From assembly GCA_002746115.1 (NCBI GenBank), contig NVXL01000034.1:4956-44616 (forward strand): a DNA stretch of 39,661 nucleotides, given 5' to 3'. The stretch's first letter is position 1, and each line of letters starts with the position of its first letter. Of the stretch, positions 29,101 to 30,840 are shown one piece after another. Position numbers and translations under genes: made by a program. This stretch comes from Alteromonadaceae bacterium. Lineage in GTDB: Bacteria; Pseudomonadota; Gammaproteobacteria; Pseudomonadales; Cellvibrionaceae. The notes beneath the pieces are model-generated. The model saw only the letters and a program-made list of their open reading frames with translations, was not told where the DNA came from and ran no database searches.

Positions 29101-29675
29101 AGATTTTCACCGTCAAAAGATTCCAACCAACCTTTTTTAGAAAACAATTCAGCTAGTAGAGCCCTACGCGCTTCTTTACAGGACTTAAGGCAGAGTTGAT
29201 TTTCTTTAGGCCGGTATGTAGTTTCTTCTCTGAGCGTAAGCAACAGGGGAAGCATTAGGAGCCCATCGATAAAATCGATAACCCAATCATCGACTAGCTC
29301 AGTATTTAATGACCAGTTATTGATACTGCAGCCAATCCAATATTCGATTGATGGTTTTTTCCTGGTGTATGCTAGGCAATCATGAATTGGAAGCTTAAGC
29401 ATGTCGATGGCATCACTTGGGATCCATTCAGGATTAATTCGTGCGAAGCTAAAAACATAACGCCCATTCTCAATCGGCTTTACTAAGCCTATCGATTCAA
29501 ATATACGTATTGCACAACGAACATACCCTAGATTACAACTGTAGGTATCTGCCAGATCCGCCAAGCTAAACGCTTTGGCCTCACCAACATTTTTAAAAAT
29601 TTCTTTTTTGCTAAATGCCGCCATTACAGAAACAGCAACATAACCATGACAATAGCGGTTGATTAATGTCAACAC
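4608..29675 (-). CDS. Giant hybrid trans-AT PKS/NRPS with AprA-like loading module, DUF-PLP lyase didomain and C-FkbH-PCP terminus
   Basis: A single uninterrupted frame of 8355 residues. It starts at GTG (29675-29673) behind AAGGTG (29682-29687), six bases away. Domain order with approximate residues: MT1 1-505, pseudo-GNAT 505-640, MT2 690-1055, ACP (Ser1124), ACP (Ser1250); KS1 1337-1768, DH1, KR1, ACP (Ser2856); KS2 3000-3445, DH2, ACP (Ser4011); KS3 4126-4571, KR2, ACP (Ser5324), ACP (Ser5444); GNAT-fold DUF 5520-5855, tyrosine phenol-lyase-like PLP domain 5914-6326; KS4 6416-6854, PCP (Ser7112); C 7173-7600, FkbH 7640-8167, PCP (Ser8287). All four KS keep Cys-His-His. There is no AT, ER or TE domain, so extender units must come from the free-standing AT, and release must occur by transfer to another protein or in trans. 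Module details are in the separate entries. Confidence 0.95.
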   Translation of the reverse strand: MLTLINRYCHGYVAVSVMAAFSKKEIFKNVGEAKAFSLADLADTYSCNLGYVRCAIRIFESIGLVKPIENGRYVFSFARINPEWIPSDAIDMLKLPIHDCLAYTRKKPSIEYWIGCSINNWSLNTELVDDWVIDFIDGLLMLPLLLTLREETTYRPKENQLCLKSCKEARRALLAELFSKKGWLESFDGENLKLNGAGAYLMARMMNAGTVASYAPMFQNIEKVLFGNFKPVFARDKKTGHEKHVLRTLNVVGSGFQHEKYFNDIESIVCKIFNKQPISAQPKYVADMGCGDGSLLKRIYEVVVEKTERGKVLDILPLTMIGADFNDKALEATALNLDGLPHLTIHGDIGDPEKLEQDLGGIIDDVESVLHVRSFLDHDRPFKPALEKNTTITQSNINYNTISVDSGGGLIEERQALQSLVEHLGRWARLKTRFGVLILEVHCLDSLVSGIFMDESESLHFDAYHAFSNQHLVESHDFLMAAATTGLFPDIDDSRRYPKTLAFSRITLNYYQQKNFIIRHPINSDIAALAVLEKYDEGSEGFAQIKNQVQQTARDQYVCEVDNKIVAAVFTNVREESAEQESFNGDEEVSITVTLQRCVYENDSALDEAKYLHDFVSLASRHKSGIEAVDNAACEWVNCDNLLNLDQLKKDRLSKDEHEDSVNGVDLAPLEKRFPTAEAKIIVDAEKKITIFAIKCFLHILGEHGIQCLPNKSYTISQIKDAIQVIEKYDRLIVGILNLLCRYSIVKRTGDSVSFTDQLVEYKLNSFDKDAAIVTEQINENCPGMASFWDLTYRCLASFTEVLQGKTAVNDVVFSDGSMEVFSRIFRGNELADYYNNLVAEGVVQKYLKFASENPNSTFTVLEIGAGTGGATEGVLKRLSEVVGSDGGRTPVKFVYTDISSTFIRYGKTRFGEQYPWVTFEKLDISKSPLTQGSQKNTFNENSFDLIFAFNVLHDTPIIDETLSWIHLLLNNSGVLLLNEYTQIKDLLLFSGGLLHGLWIYEDSENRIDESCFLTINQWDTVATRVGFGGKSSYGDPKTSKDEHAQSVIVYQKNGLSPNEIASSIVRPDSIPSTPTSPLGSSLNDINEGEIYSVVCDGVVAVSEKQAPEVKAKSDVPIMELLDSLELVELRSHLNKVIGVKLDTTLFFQYGTANKLSEFLEQEVSNGGLPSLEKWRIGGKGSGLSENAKEKAKTEVKEQIEQQTAPEKSATVNTEGLAEEITRIMGDIVGAERVSRFSMRLPFMDFGLDSLELVEFRALLNKSLKIKIESAALFEFNTGEKLLPHLSELRSKAGHSRLRPAAAARKQTAAEAPSRVDINKVEIDNSDTSNTDISNHDIAIVGMSFRFPNDISTQDAFWELLRKGETAIGDLPEGRWPASINRQELKPYLLKGGYLSRIDEFDAEFFRISPKEAELMDPQQRMLLELSWRTMEDAGYAPSGFKGSNTGVYIGACHFDYRELMDQYNVQKEAYISTGTNASILANRLSFFYDLSGPSMLLDTACSSALVALHTAVDNLRRGECEQALVGGVNLLCSPNNSFIYDRAGILSKTGECRTFDAKANGYVRGEGGGVLLLKPLVKALSDKDKIYAVIKGSAVNHGGQSSSLTAPNPKAQADLIKRALADANVTSESIGYVEAHGTGTALGDPVEVAGLKREFKVQAKGLSSKIDEDRRCGLGSVKSSIGHLEGAAGIAGIIKLVLSLQNKSIPKTANFDTLNPEICLENTPFYISEKTADWKIRYDSNNQALPRRGSVSAFGFGGANAHIILEEYATNENGPTSSTINSSSTNNGLVSNNSLVSNNTAELILLSALTEESLHKSVKALRAYLNSENVVDFPESLKSIAYTLHAGRDAMDVRLAFCASDLGELKRKLEVVAGIDSDKMMNMDVSEQGIFYSHNLASLSIKKMMNVDSASVLLESALISHDKKQLAQLWVVGHDFSWQGSSCKKLSLPTYCFAKDRFWLVDNTEAQTHKGRALENAKNSVVPEQDSRMTGLGSLGLERRKTEDRNTALYGVELSGQEYFLKDHQINGQTIIPGVVYLEFVRACTKDATTRSPVCIKDVRWKAPYVVDPASALNEERTLSISLKAGKQYLRYDVSSTGEGIDTVSHSEGKLFFSAAENKPSSKIVDIQKILESVSKAFDVDSFYELLRSFGVEHGPSMRGVNSIMELANGHLFYKVKAPSVEASNVEIQSNGGGLIPGINPCVLDAALQGAEFHALSGAKYGSSHGHNAFYPFLIEEMLLYQDLPSEVYVLCEPVKQTSNSKTYNLSLLDPNGLVLVEIKSLTLLKHGETLSVDTGNNDVSYLEKTWLEMPVDADREYGAYASSGLVSSPAPLSSSKVMVLTIGKMDEVVQALKNTVQVSVAHIKDIDESNVSYMSIPVDHDGGLIANVKSIYKSVFDLIFTEMRDKGAYSGKVKIVVLANQEDRHIVSALVGLFNVSENENPNFVGKVIYSQTPSLQNAQAYTDAYVAEIFSDEPSREVAFSVSEGNSSVDRKIACIKPVLDLAPNPNMQLGLAADSLVVDKLAESLSPICEKGVYWLTGGCGGIGLHIAKYIGLFAETKVILSGRRPRCARIDATLEQLRGDGVRVDYLQCDLSVRSSVDATLEKIKELYGALHGVIHCAGVIRDALIVNKTQDEIDEVFSGKVEGLVNIDEATRDESLDFIVAFSSLSAWVGVAGQSDYASANCFMDSYMEYRAGLVKSELRSGHSISILWPFWLDGGMKISARDEAGLRQRYGIPAIDAHHGLLAFESIVGSKHNNIAVTMDALIKSPGMAYADALERGLKTQQTQDRGNNESPNSPQLLSGDLLSEKEFSEKELYSKTSEFLKVFLSETLKSDPKKMKDTTPFERFGIDSIMIMELTDLLQKKFGTLPKTLFFEYANVQELSGYLIETHKYALLSLFAGGSNALQASGDQSSLSASVFNDSMTAKANTEANTESGEDAVGARDEASDYELPSIIDFDDQAKQLINNIEVQQENTPSLSNETPLNDHRAEIKESEEGIAIIGLSGRYPKAADIEVFWENLKAGRDCITAVPEERWDHKEFFDPDKDKPGKAYLNAGGFIDDVDKFDSLYFNISPREAELMDPQERLFLETVWSTIEDAGYTRETLHAAAQSGLGANISGANISGNVGVYVGVMYEEYQLYGAEETLKGNPRAVFGNPSSVANRVSYYCNFNGPSMAIDTMCSSSLSALHLACESLHRSECQMAIAGGVNISIHPNKYLLLSQGKFASSLGRCGSFGEGGDGYVPGEGVGAVLLKPLSRAVKDGDTIYAVIKGTAVNHGGKTHGYTVPNPKAQTAVIAQAISKSGVNAEDINYIEAHGTGTSLGDPIEISGLSNAFKPFTQKKQFCAIGSSKSNIGHCESAAGIAALTKVLLQLKYKKLVPSIHSTPLNPNIDFPSTPFVVQRHYENWNAVERDGRTLPRTAGISSFGAGGSNAHVIIQEYTAPALEANTAAANTESRSGNNSAEAFPIVVSARDIASLTRYVSNVKDFIVASAFKRASANLSPINIEDISYTLLVGREPSRSRVVFFAFDLESLIVQLDQFVRSPIENVIYPHTADLPGELSPIFLAASDWSKNTIENWPAKLINELYGTTGKRLNLPTYPFEKVRHWITPSPRVSGPLVSASEESVNRLNVGLASQSKVVERQHPLVHKNVSTFNEQKFLSTFSPDEHFFKAHVIHGQGILAGTTYLEMAFAASQYSSKGENSALNSVSIAKDIVFFNTFTSENAKDDDVHIVLGQQNPESEWGQVECSIFSSNRLGDNSYGDSDSRVHSTASILTQALPQAVEDLDVARIRQACNHELSSSEVYSIFDQKGFVYGDSFKAIQSASFNDHEVLAKLSAKAEAVDDTYTVNPFILDGAFQSLITLIFNRSTDHKLYVPFSIDLLSIYGALPKNVLSYGKIRGDISEGASFIVFDIVLCDEQGRVYLKAEGVTCKAPPSKPSKASGSSASLRSSSPAVQASSRNEISRDDVKLYIQDELAEMLGNILKMDASQVKSSSEFEDFGVDSVSLAEYANKINKSWGLTLSPSVFFDYHTLDGLVDFFFENHFDNFEVKYKEKDKEKDNENQGKETLSSDEPQPQPKNLMAQASSQKIPAVYTATNTPNTPNASNTPNKTETGSDTSAEQIAIVGLSGKMPGSTDLNDFWAKLKSGQSLVTEVPEERWDWQHYFGNAIENADKTNSRWGGFIPDVDKFDAAFFNMSKAEADVMDPQHRLFLQSAWECIEDAGYAPSSLSGKKVGVFVGAQFQEYQGLMFKNSPNMTAHMATGNAHSVLPNRVSYLLNLRGPSEAVDTACSSSLVAIHRAMQSIRSGEIESAIAGGVSLALSPETYVLTSQMGAYSPDGKCYTFDSRANGYVKGEGLGAVYLKPLSKAQQDGDAIYAVIRSCALNHGGKTKSMTAPSPNAQAELLVDAYEQAGVDPRRVSYIEAHGTGTELGDPIEIDGLKRAFNKLYTATASSNSSPFNPGEQSGSIGLGAVKTNTGHLEPAAGMAGLIKVLLAMKYNYLPPNANFERQNPYIKLDDSPFYLLENGRKWTKPLDSNGRPLPRIAGLSSFGFGGVNAHLVLEDAQESNALEQASTLLDKHLVVLSAKNEQRLLHMVYQLFYFVSNEPDVNLSSLSYTLQLGRNQMKHRLVLLVSDVENLKQLLSEQLSGIKANSSAFYADVQGSMENKTIINPLQSNANQLAQLWVSGKAVDWDRLYTSTPRRMHLPSYPFEKNSHWFKTLPALSKNTLDASGEEPSIGEYYQQLWVGKQEVSRSKLSYLQPEWQLVDIEQAINSPKAEQGSIALISRNPDLAGAFQALSGNDISVIQPRGLALKGSVDFENGDELKTFLKNYQSSQGAVGDFLVDLESFCVTDGDTLPDLQRLLKSIVNLSQALLSLRLTKPTNLVFFYDKQASVLETNERSQIQTMLHDSVLGFVNTLVQEEHNLKAKLVHFVSGDNSIEMPNNAALVFQELRGLQELNQDGLCVKYEHSQRWVLSEKTIVDNQSKATPGSLLKEGGVYLITGGAGGLGLIFANDLVKKINKVKLVLTGRRSLDSDAAVQAKRNIEALRASGAEVLYVQGDISIHADAENIIAATKAKFNSLNGIVHCAGVLQDRLIRNIQMPDIEAITRPKLDGLLHLDRASRDLDLDFFVLCSSLAALKGNVGQSVYAYSNLFMDRFAAFRNQLASQSKRKGHTISINWPLWKEGGMQVDEQTLSALAERMGITPLTTDQGLEAFYFALAQCASSGVTSFYPVVDSGVDLNVASPRAAPVLTETQASLHADVRPEPSTSKQQFLDGAEEKEILCKILAELFEETLEARLELDANFEESGVDSFHSIKLLAKLESQIGPLRKTLLFEFYTLSMLADYLLANHKAQLQATYADRFLASPLSDELDDSDGLDGSGGLDDSDAKNGVSKAVVSIEQTQSYLKALFESALDESLELDKPFEEAGIDSFITIKMVRTLEDVFGSLNNTLLFEHFTLEKLALFFYQNKLQVLESILGTNTDTLPDLVGDSEQAGSSTTISSEAGEETSTYKALVLSKSKLQEDTELAAHAVALFQSYAGEGAVARSTPFVAPLYFWGSKRSAYFRINKRDGVVLLWAYVGSEEDYIPLVDELRQYCEEHQLALNILSTTRLDDVLGSRFYATPIGANQRVEDISNYEITGKKMRKLRYAYNKFVNENDAAKTLEYQLKESVETNQTIVSMALAWCDIKSQVNPSVHAFIRDIENQVQESHQRIFLSYANDKLANVILISKMNNGYLMDMEFYGKDSPFGNLEFSIINIIKTLSAEGGNIFSLGGTFGPEIEVSPNASVEDKKVLDQHRSHDDFGKGNLQFKNKFRTQNETVYLCKPVGTNGSLDRSYVNEILMMMADPDPDPDSDPDPKGGKGARNEEPSAQSHVLLSKASSAASNAVSSATLAQKRDKILIDNHFNLVNVASEQIEYDLNTDSWAQLQTGYVKERVESLRSEKPRGEKTLEQHLGSIFGFDYVLPFKSGRDAEAAFWQGLSAHRANQASADVPSAVIQNLLFPTQIINQIGVGYDPVELVHQGVITLADTALFRGGLNLELVEEYLNSKVPACQVLCLELCSNAAGGYPVSIAHLEALKKLCRHYGVSLMLDVTRILDNAYFIKQHETGFADKNVWQITQQICEYADILTGSLCKNFGVNVGGFVAVRDSELYQSIENRIAKHEADAKAMPATDKSAPKCLTQDDGNMIVVALNDKVLIESGIVGRSEACHKLWSALEVAGAPVVGPAAAHCVLVDVSKIPSFSRHQNSLVSFIAWLYQATGVRCGIHNAGMQKGTPLNNLVRLAVPVGLSATDINEIAGRIAKLFSQEKLSQEKLSQEKGSSFASAIVLEKIPGTQAGFGTAGAKFQLARKQTVAALAVKTETSTVVKSTVAKSTVVKSASATENGSQAPSGSDDDTGDLAVIGIAGRYPKAKNTQEFWDNLKTGADCISLLPDSRLKLLNGQSRLGAQGENIAGGFIDGVENFDAGFFNILENDASSIDPQERLFMQVAWHALEDAGYYPESLIDTLGSSAIGVYVGVVWSQYHMLDEVHTDGLEVEGRLGVQHSTQFGVSNRVSYTMGFTGPSLTLNSACSSSLSALQMAYDNIRQGACRAAIVGGANLDLHLSKQLSLLKSNRISASRKCKSFGSGADGYVTGEGIGAILVKPLQQAVKDKDSIYGVIKGVATNHSGRSSGYNVPNPEGQKAVIDSAYERRGIDKASISYIEAHGTGTEFGDAIEFLGINNAFGTDIKTVNKPGESGQSIAIGSVKSNIGHLEAAAGIASLTKVLLQLKHKTLVPSLHADEVNPHMDIDNSKLHVQTALSSWEPLAQGEPLRAGVNAFGDGGTNVHVIIEEYLQDDNSQQSEKLGKAKSDEGYYLFPFSAKSSEALHRQIASFDKFLQSTEAGYSLGEMAYTLQIGRKPFNERFACVADSVESLRATLSAFGNSPSAAKAPNSQEGRAKDYSRYVSSFSSEQVFKKQLLQAIENRAYPELTKAWVNGAIIDWPALYRDGENYRRVCLPGYTFDESKYWVQQTETDLVRESESKGKNSDIKETLEAKERLDGQDTAVLGADLILPSITNESLEASVEAIWRAVLSQEKAIDLGEQFFDLGGDSIKMAQVIALVNKQLNYDLPPTTLFFHPTIALLCQFIRTQALVSKADQDGGIPIARGAKQVPLSPSQKGMWLFDQMNGESDTYNISIAIKLQGDLQVEALRRSFEKLVSKHDVFRTYFVLEGESPEQKVQNTTALDFVVQTLANQHIDDYVQDHKKHVFDLEKAPLISVRLFKQGEASYTLSINIHHIIFDGWSIGILLKELSGLYSFYCKNESAANEGIVQESEIQFQDYIRWINQPQNIDSKNTDEMLDYWESTLKGATYELSLPALGELATNSPLEDAYTLRSSESVGILSAVIPNDELEIIKRFSQEQHVTLFTTLFSSLSLMLSDTCDENDFTIGSVVAGRNHADTESMLGCFVNFIALRAQVTAGEGLGEFLQRQHGIVVNGLKYQDCPFDAVVKRINPETRNNRSPLYNVSLRLQNIQIEGASFEGIQSEEPLVEMGGAQLDLMFEAVEGAEGLTMLLTFDKALYSASTAKQLLHRYLGLLTAMVNVDSASPIDKLFFENLGIKNLLVENALAENLHTEDDAGLKATIPFVVSSTFTAEPLEKVINHLGRELDWDLDVLITPLNQVFQQLLNPQSELRRNTSGINLILIRLEDWLGSIEEDGLGHSLEEPIAQFLDSLGTVVTETAATFIVQICPSSAKQLALAVLVRGLEEKLLALAASQPQLSIISSHILESYYPAKHEENNTGIEYHDAYADEQASIPYSAEGYTALGIMAVRAMHGVYRRQYKVIVLDCDNTLWRGVCGELGPKGIEIDKHYQRFQEALLEKKNQGLLLCLNSKNNEEDVAAVFESNKDMVLSSDDIITRRVNWGSKAENIRSIAAELNLGLDSFIFFDDDPVQCAEVRAGCPEVDVVLFPKQGHDSFVASSWFFDDLFEQKNDAIDRTQLYRGNQQRSKLEASSVSMEAFLDSLNIQVEIETLSEQHLDRASELCQRTNQFNCNAVRYKKPELEAAILKGEVSGIIASVKDRFGDYGYVGLCLFKPCSELLEVSTFLLSCRAMGRGIEHKMVAELGRIAKQEQCSNVSIQYQATEKNLPARIFLESLGYDRESMASGLNLRADDAEGAQLELGEPLEQQEGEGAGSENPKNQREMIKSSPRPLTFHYDRIAEKLPSVALVASMIEGGEIAVNKHTSAVAPRNELESFLVSLWAEVLKLDRVGVEDHFFKIGGDSLAAVKMASKIYAEYQVKLKIKDVFDKPVLEDVAVLLSKKMANTKDKEHDQAVDMLKSREVDSDDLTEL
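8215..10435 (-). other. PKS module 4: KS-PCP
   Basis: KS4 retains Cys6589, EAHGTGT and SNIGHLEA, but the active-site context is NSACSSSL where most KS domains have DTACSS. No reductive domain follows. The carrier domain FDLGGDSIKM (Ser7112) has the GGDS signature of peptidyl rather than acyl carriers, as expected just before a condensation domain. The module either adds an unreduced malonyl unit or only passes the chain across; the intact Cys-His-His set slightly favours elongation. Confidence 0.82.
10669..10710. repeat. Three 15-bp tandem repeats encoding SQEKL units in a linker
   Basis: Near-identical copies of AGCTTTTCCTGAGAA (the first one lacks its 5' end) encode SQEKL-SQEKL-SQEK between the PLP lyase domain and KS4. 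The unit is a multiple of three bases, so the frame is kept; it lies exactly in an interdomain linker. Confidence 0.92.
10690..13115 (-). other. DUF (GNAT/FemX-DUF2156-like) plus tyrosine phenol-lyase-like PLP domain (SH-like didomain)
   Basis: Residues ~5520-5855 resemble the GNAT-fold C-terminal domain of MprF/DUF2156 proteins (for example MRKLRYAYNKF and LQFKNKF). After an Asp-Pro repeat linker, residues ~5914-6326 belong to the tryptophanase/tyrosine phenol-lyase family: ELCSNAAGGYPVS, the PLP-ring Asp6108 and Arg6111 in DVTR, Lys6151 in TGSLCKNF for the internal aldimine, and Arg6299 in VRLAVP. The active-site set looks complete. A DUF followed by a PLP lyase inside a trans-AT PKS is the layout of leinamycin-family DUF-SH didomains, where DUF adds Cys to an unsaturated thioester and SH cleaves C-S to leave a thiol. 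The same role is inferred here; another amino-acid-dependent reaction is possible. Confidence 0.72.
13210..17310 (-). other. PKS module 3: KS-KR-ACP-ACP
   Basis: KS3 has Cys4298 in DTACSSSL, EAHGTGT and TNTGHLEP. After a linker (LPSYPFEKNSHW) comes a KR with TGGAGGLG and catalytic Tyr5159 in SVYAYSN; AGVLQD again fits B-type. Two ACPs follow with Ser5324 (SGVDSFHS) and Ser5444 (AGIDSFIT), separated by an Asp/Gly/Ser repeat linker. No DH lies in the module. The tandem ACPs directly precede the DUF-PLP pair and are the natural docking site for its chemistry. Confidence 0.85.
17500..20690 (-). other. PKS module 2: KS-DH-ACP (no KR)
   Basis: KS2 has Cys3186 in DTMCSSSL and both histidine motifs. 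DH2 keeps His3679, Gly3683, Asp3861 and Gln3865, but Ala3688 replaces the proline of HxxxGxxxxP, and GFVYGDSF replaces the usual YGPxF. The ACP has FGVDSVSL with Ser4011. A DH without a KR in its own module cannot act on its own beta-keto intermediate, so either the KR of module 3 reduces this intermediate, or DH2 has another role such as double-bond shift or cyclisation. The KS contains a small tandem duplication (ANISGANISG). Confidence 0.82.
21000..25670 (-). other. PKS module 1: KS-DH-KR-ACP
   Basis: KS1 has active Cys1502 in DTACSSAL, EAHGTGT and SSIGHLEG, so it should elongate. A post-KS linker of the trans-AT type (ending LPTYCFAKDRFW) replaces an AT. DH1 keeps HxxxGxxxxP (His2025) and the DxxxQ Asp2206. 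KR1 keeps TGGCGGIG and the Ser-Tyr-Asn set with Tyr2683; an Asp in AGVIRD fits a B-type ketoreductase. The ACP has GIDSIM with Ser2856. Expected outcome: an alpha,beta-unsaturated thioester next to the starter unit. Confidence 0.88.
25800..26400 (-). other. Loading module, part 2: tandem ACPs
   Basis: Two carrier domains follow MT2. The first carries LLDSLELVEL with Ser1124, the second DFGLDSLELVEF with Ser1250; both serines suit phosphopantetheine attachment. They are separated by about 125 residues including a Lys/Glu-rich linker. Duplicated ACPs in a loading module may raise flux or serve the two methyltransferases separately; which is not decidable from sequence. Confidence 0.85.
26510..29675 (-). 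other. Loading module, part 1: MT1 - pseudo-GNAT - MT2 (AprA-like)
   Basis: Residues 1-~1055 of the giant protein. MT1 begins with a winged-helix-like adaptor, then has a SAM-binding VADMGCGDG near residue 285 and a later HVRSFLDHDRPF segment, like the iron-dependent MT1 of AprA and related MT-GNAT loading modules. The next ~130 residues (around YVCEVDNKIVAAVF) look like a shortened, probably inactive GNAT. MT2 has a different SAM motif, VLEIGAGTGGAT near residue 862, preceded by the FRGNELADYYN lid typical of AprA MT2-like enzymes. In apratoxin biosynthesis MT1 makes dimethylmalonyl-ACP and MT2 couples decarboxylation with a third methylation to give pivaloyl-ACP. The same product is likely here; isobutyryl or propionyl starters remain possible. 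Confidence 0.72.
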
Positions 29676-29825
29676 TTAATTCACCTTATACCCTTTACGA
29701 AATTTATCCGATATTTTTTTTATCAATTTCAAGACTAAGTAACCGTCATACGTTTGAATTCAAACCGTCTATGCGGATATTCCAACAAGTCCATATCACC
29801 CTTTAATAGCTCTAAATATTGCCAG
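29676..29825 (-). promoter_or_regulatory. Intergenic region upstream of the giant PKS gene: palindrome, promoter-like boxes and ribosome site
   Basis: This 150-bp gap holds a perfect 14-bp palindrome GTTTGAATTCAAAC (29752-29765). Downstream of it on the minus strand are a TTGAAA (29727-29732) and a GATAAA (29703-29708) with an 18-bp spacer, which could be a sigma-70 promoter about 30 bases before the GTG start. An AAGGTG Shine-Dalgarno (29682-29687) supports the GTG. The ribosome site is convincing; the promoter and operator are only suggested by spacing. Confidence 0.35.
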
Positions 29826-30755
29826 CTAAGATGCCCCATTTTTTTGTTTCAATGACGCCGTTTTTAAACGACACCAATACTTTATAAGCCCCCATGCCGA
29901 GACCCAGTAAAAGCGCCTCATTCCTGCTCCACGCATAGCTTGTAAAGCAAGCCAACTCTTTTTTACATTACCCGACGTCATATGGCTGATAGCGGCCCAG
30001 CGTAAAAGATACGATTTATTGTATCCGTCTCGATCAAAAAACTCTTTATGCTTGTCGATCACTCTCTCGTAAACACTGTTTTCAGAATAGGGTTGCATGC
30101 TTGCCGCTAATCGCCCTTCATGCGCCTCGTACTTCAATACACCCACGTGTGGTATTTGCTGTGGTGTTAGCCCTCGCGCGGCAAAACGTGTCATTAGTTC
30201 GGTATCTTCACCGTATAAAAAAGACTCATCAAAACCACCAATTTCATGAAATACCGACGTTTTTACCGCCAAACCAAATCCAGCACCGATTGTCATGGCA
30301 TCGCGGTATAACTTCTCTCGCTGGGAATAATCGTCGCGGAAAGTCCGCACCTGGCGACCGAAAACTGTCCCCTGCTTTTCAAAGATCAATTCCACATCAC
30401 ACCAAAAAAAATCCACTTCAGGTGAGTCGCTAATCGTTTGTTGTAGCCTTTCGAAGTAATCACTTGAAAATTCATCATCGTCATCCAGGAAAAGCAACCA
30501 TTCGCCTTGTGCTTGTTGTACCCCCCGGTTTCGAGCAGCGGAAACCCCTTGGCTCTCTAGGTTATGCAGGAAGGTGGCGTGCCCTTTGTGTGATTTTTCA
30601 ATCGCCTCATAAGACACCGTGGAGCCATCATTAATTACAATGATTTCAAGCCCACTAAACCCTTGATTGACCGCACTTTTGAGTGCGCGATCTAACATCT
30701 CCGGACGGTTTTTTGTCGGTATAATCAATGTATAAAAAGGAGGTTCTTCTTGCAT
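29826..30755 (-). CDS. Family 2 glycosyltransferase
   Basis: This 309-residue protein has a GT-A fold signature: TLIIPTKNRP (9-18), VINDGS around 40-45, and the metal/nucleotide-sugar motif LDDDDE (90-95), followed further on by FLYGEDTELMTR, where the Glu-Asp pair suits the catalytic base. It has no signal peptide or clear membrane segment, so it should act in the cytoplasm, using a nucleotide sugar. It lies between the GT4 gene and the PKS gene in the same orientation, 80 and 150 bp away, so it may glycosylate the cluster product. A role in a surface polysaccharide that was caught up in the cluster cannot be excluded. The acceptor is unknown. Confidence 0.88.
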   Translation of the reverse strand: MQEEPPFYTLIIPTKNRPEMLDRALKSAVNQGFSGLEIIVINDGSTVSYEAIEKSHKGHATFLHNLESQGVSAARNRGVQQAQGEWLLFLDDDDEFSSDYFERLQQTISDSPEVDFFWCDVELIFEKQGTVFGRQVRTFRDDYSQREKLYRDAMTIGAGFGLAVKTSVFHEIGGFDESFLYGEDTELMTRFAARGLTPQQIPHVGVLKYEAHEGRLAASMQPYSENSVYERVIDKHKEFFDRDGYNKSYLLRWAAISHMTSGNVKKSWLALQAMRGAGMRRFYWVSAWGLIKYWCRLKTASLKQKNGAS

Positions 30756-30784
30756 AGCTACTCGCTTAACGGTTATCTTCGTAT

Positions 30785-30802
30785 TACGATTAATAAATCG
30801 TA
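30785..30802. other. Perfect 7-bp inverted repeat between the glycosyltransferase genes
   Basis: TACGATT and AATCGTA flank an AATA loop. On the plus strand it is followed by GTTTTTC. In the direction of gene transcription (minus) there is no T-run after it, so it is a poor terminator for the operon. It might be an operator or mRNA processing hairpin, or have no role. Confidence 0.4.
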
Positions 30803-30810
30803 GTTTTTCA

Positions 30811-30840
30811 CTTAATTTCCGACTTAATTTCCCACTTATT
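30811..30840. repeat. 12-bp direct repeats spanning the GT4 stop codon
   Basis: CTTAATTTCCGA and CTTAATTTCCCA lie side by side, with a partial third copy (CTTATTTGG) that includes the complement of the GT4 stop codon at 30836-30838. It looks like a slippage duplication. Confidence 0.8.

Noticed and set aside
30785-30810. Hairpin followed by T-run as a plus-strand terminator
   Set aside because: No gene is transcribed on the plus strand here, and in the minus direction the T-run precedes the hairpin.
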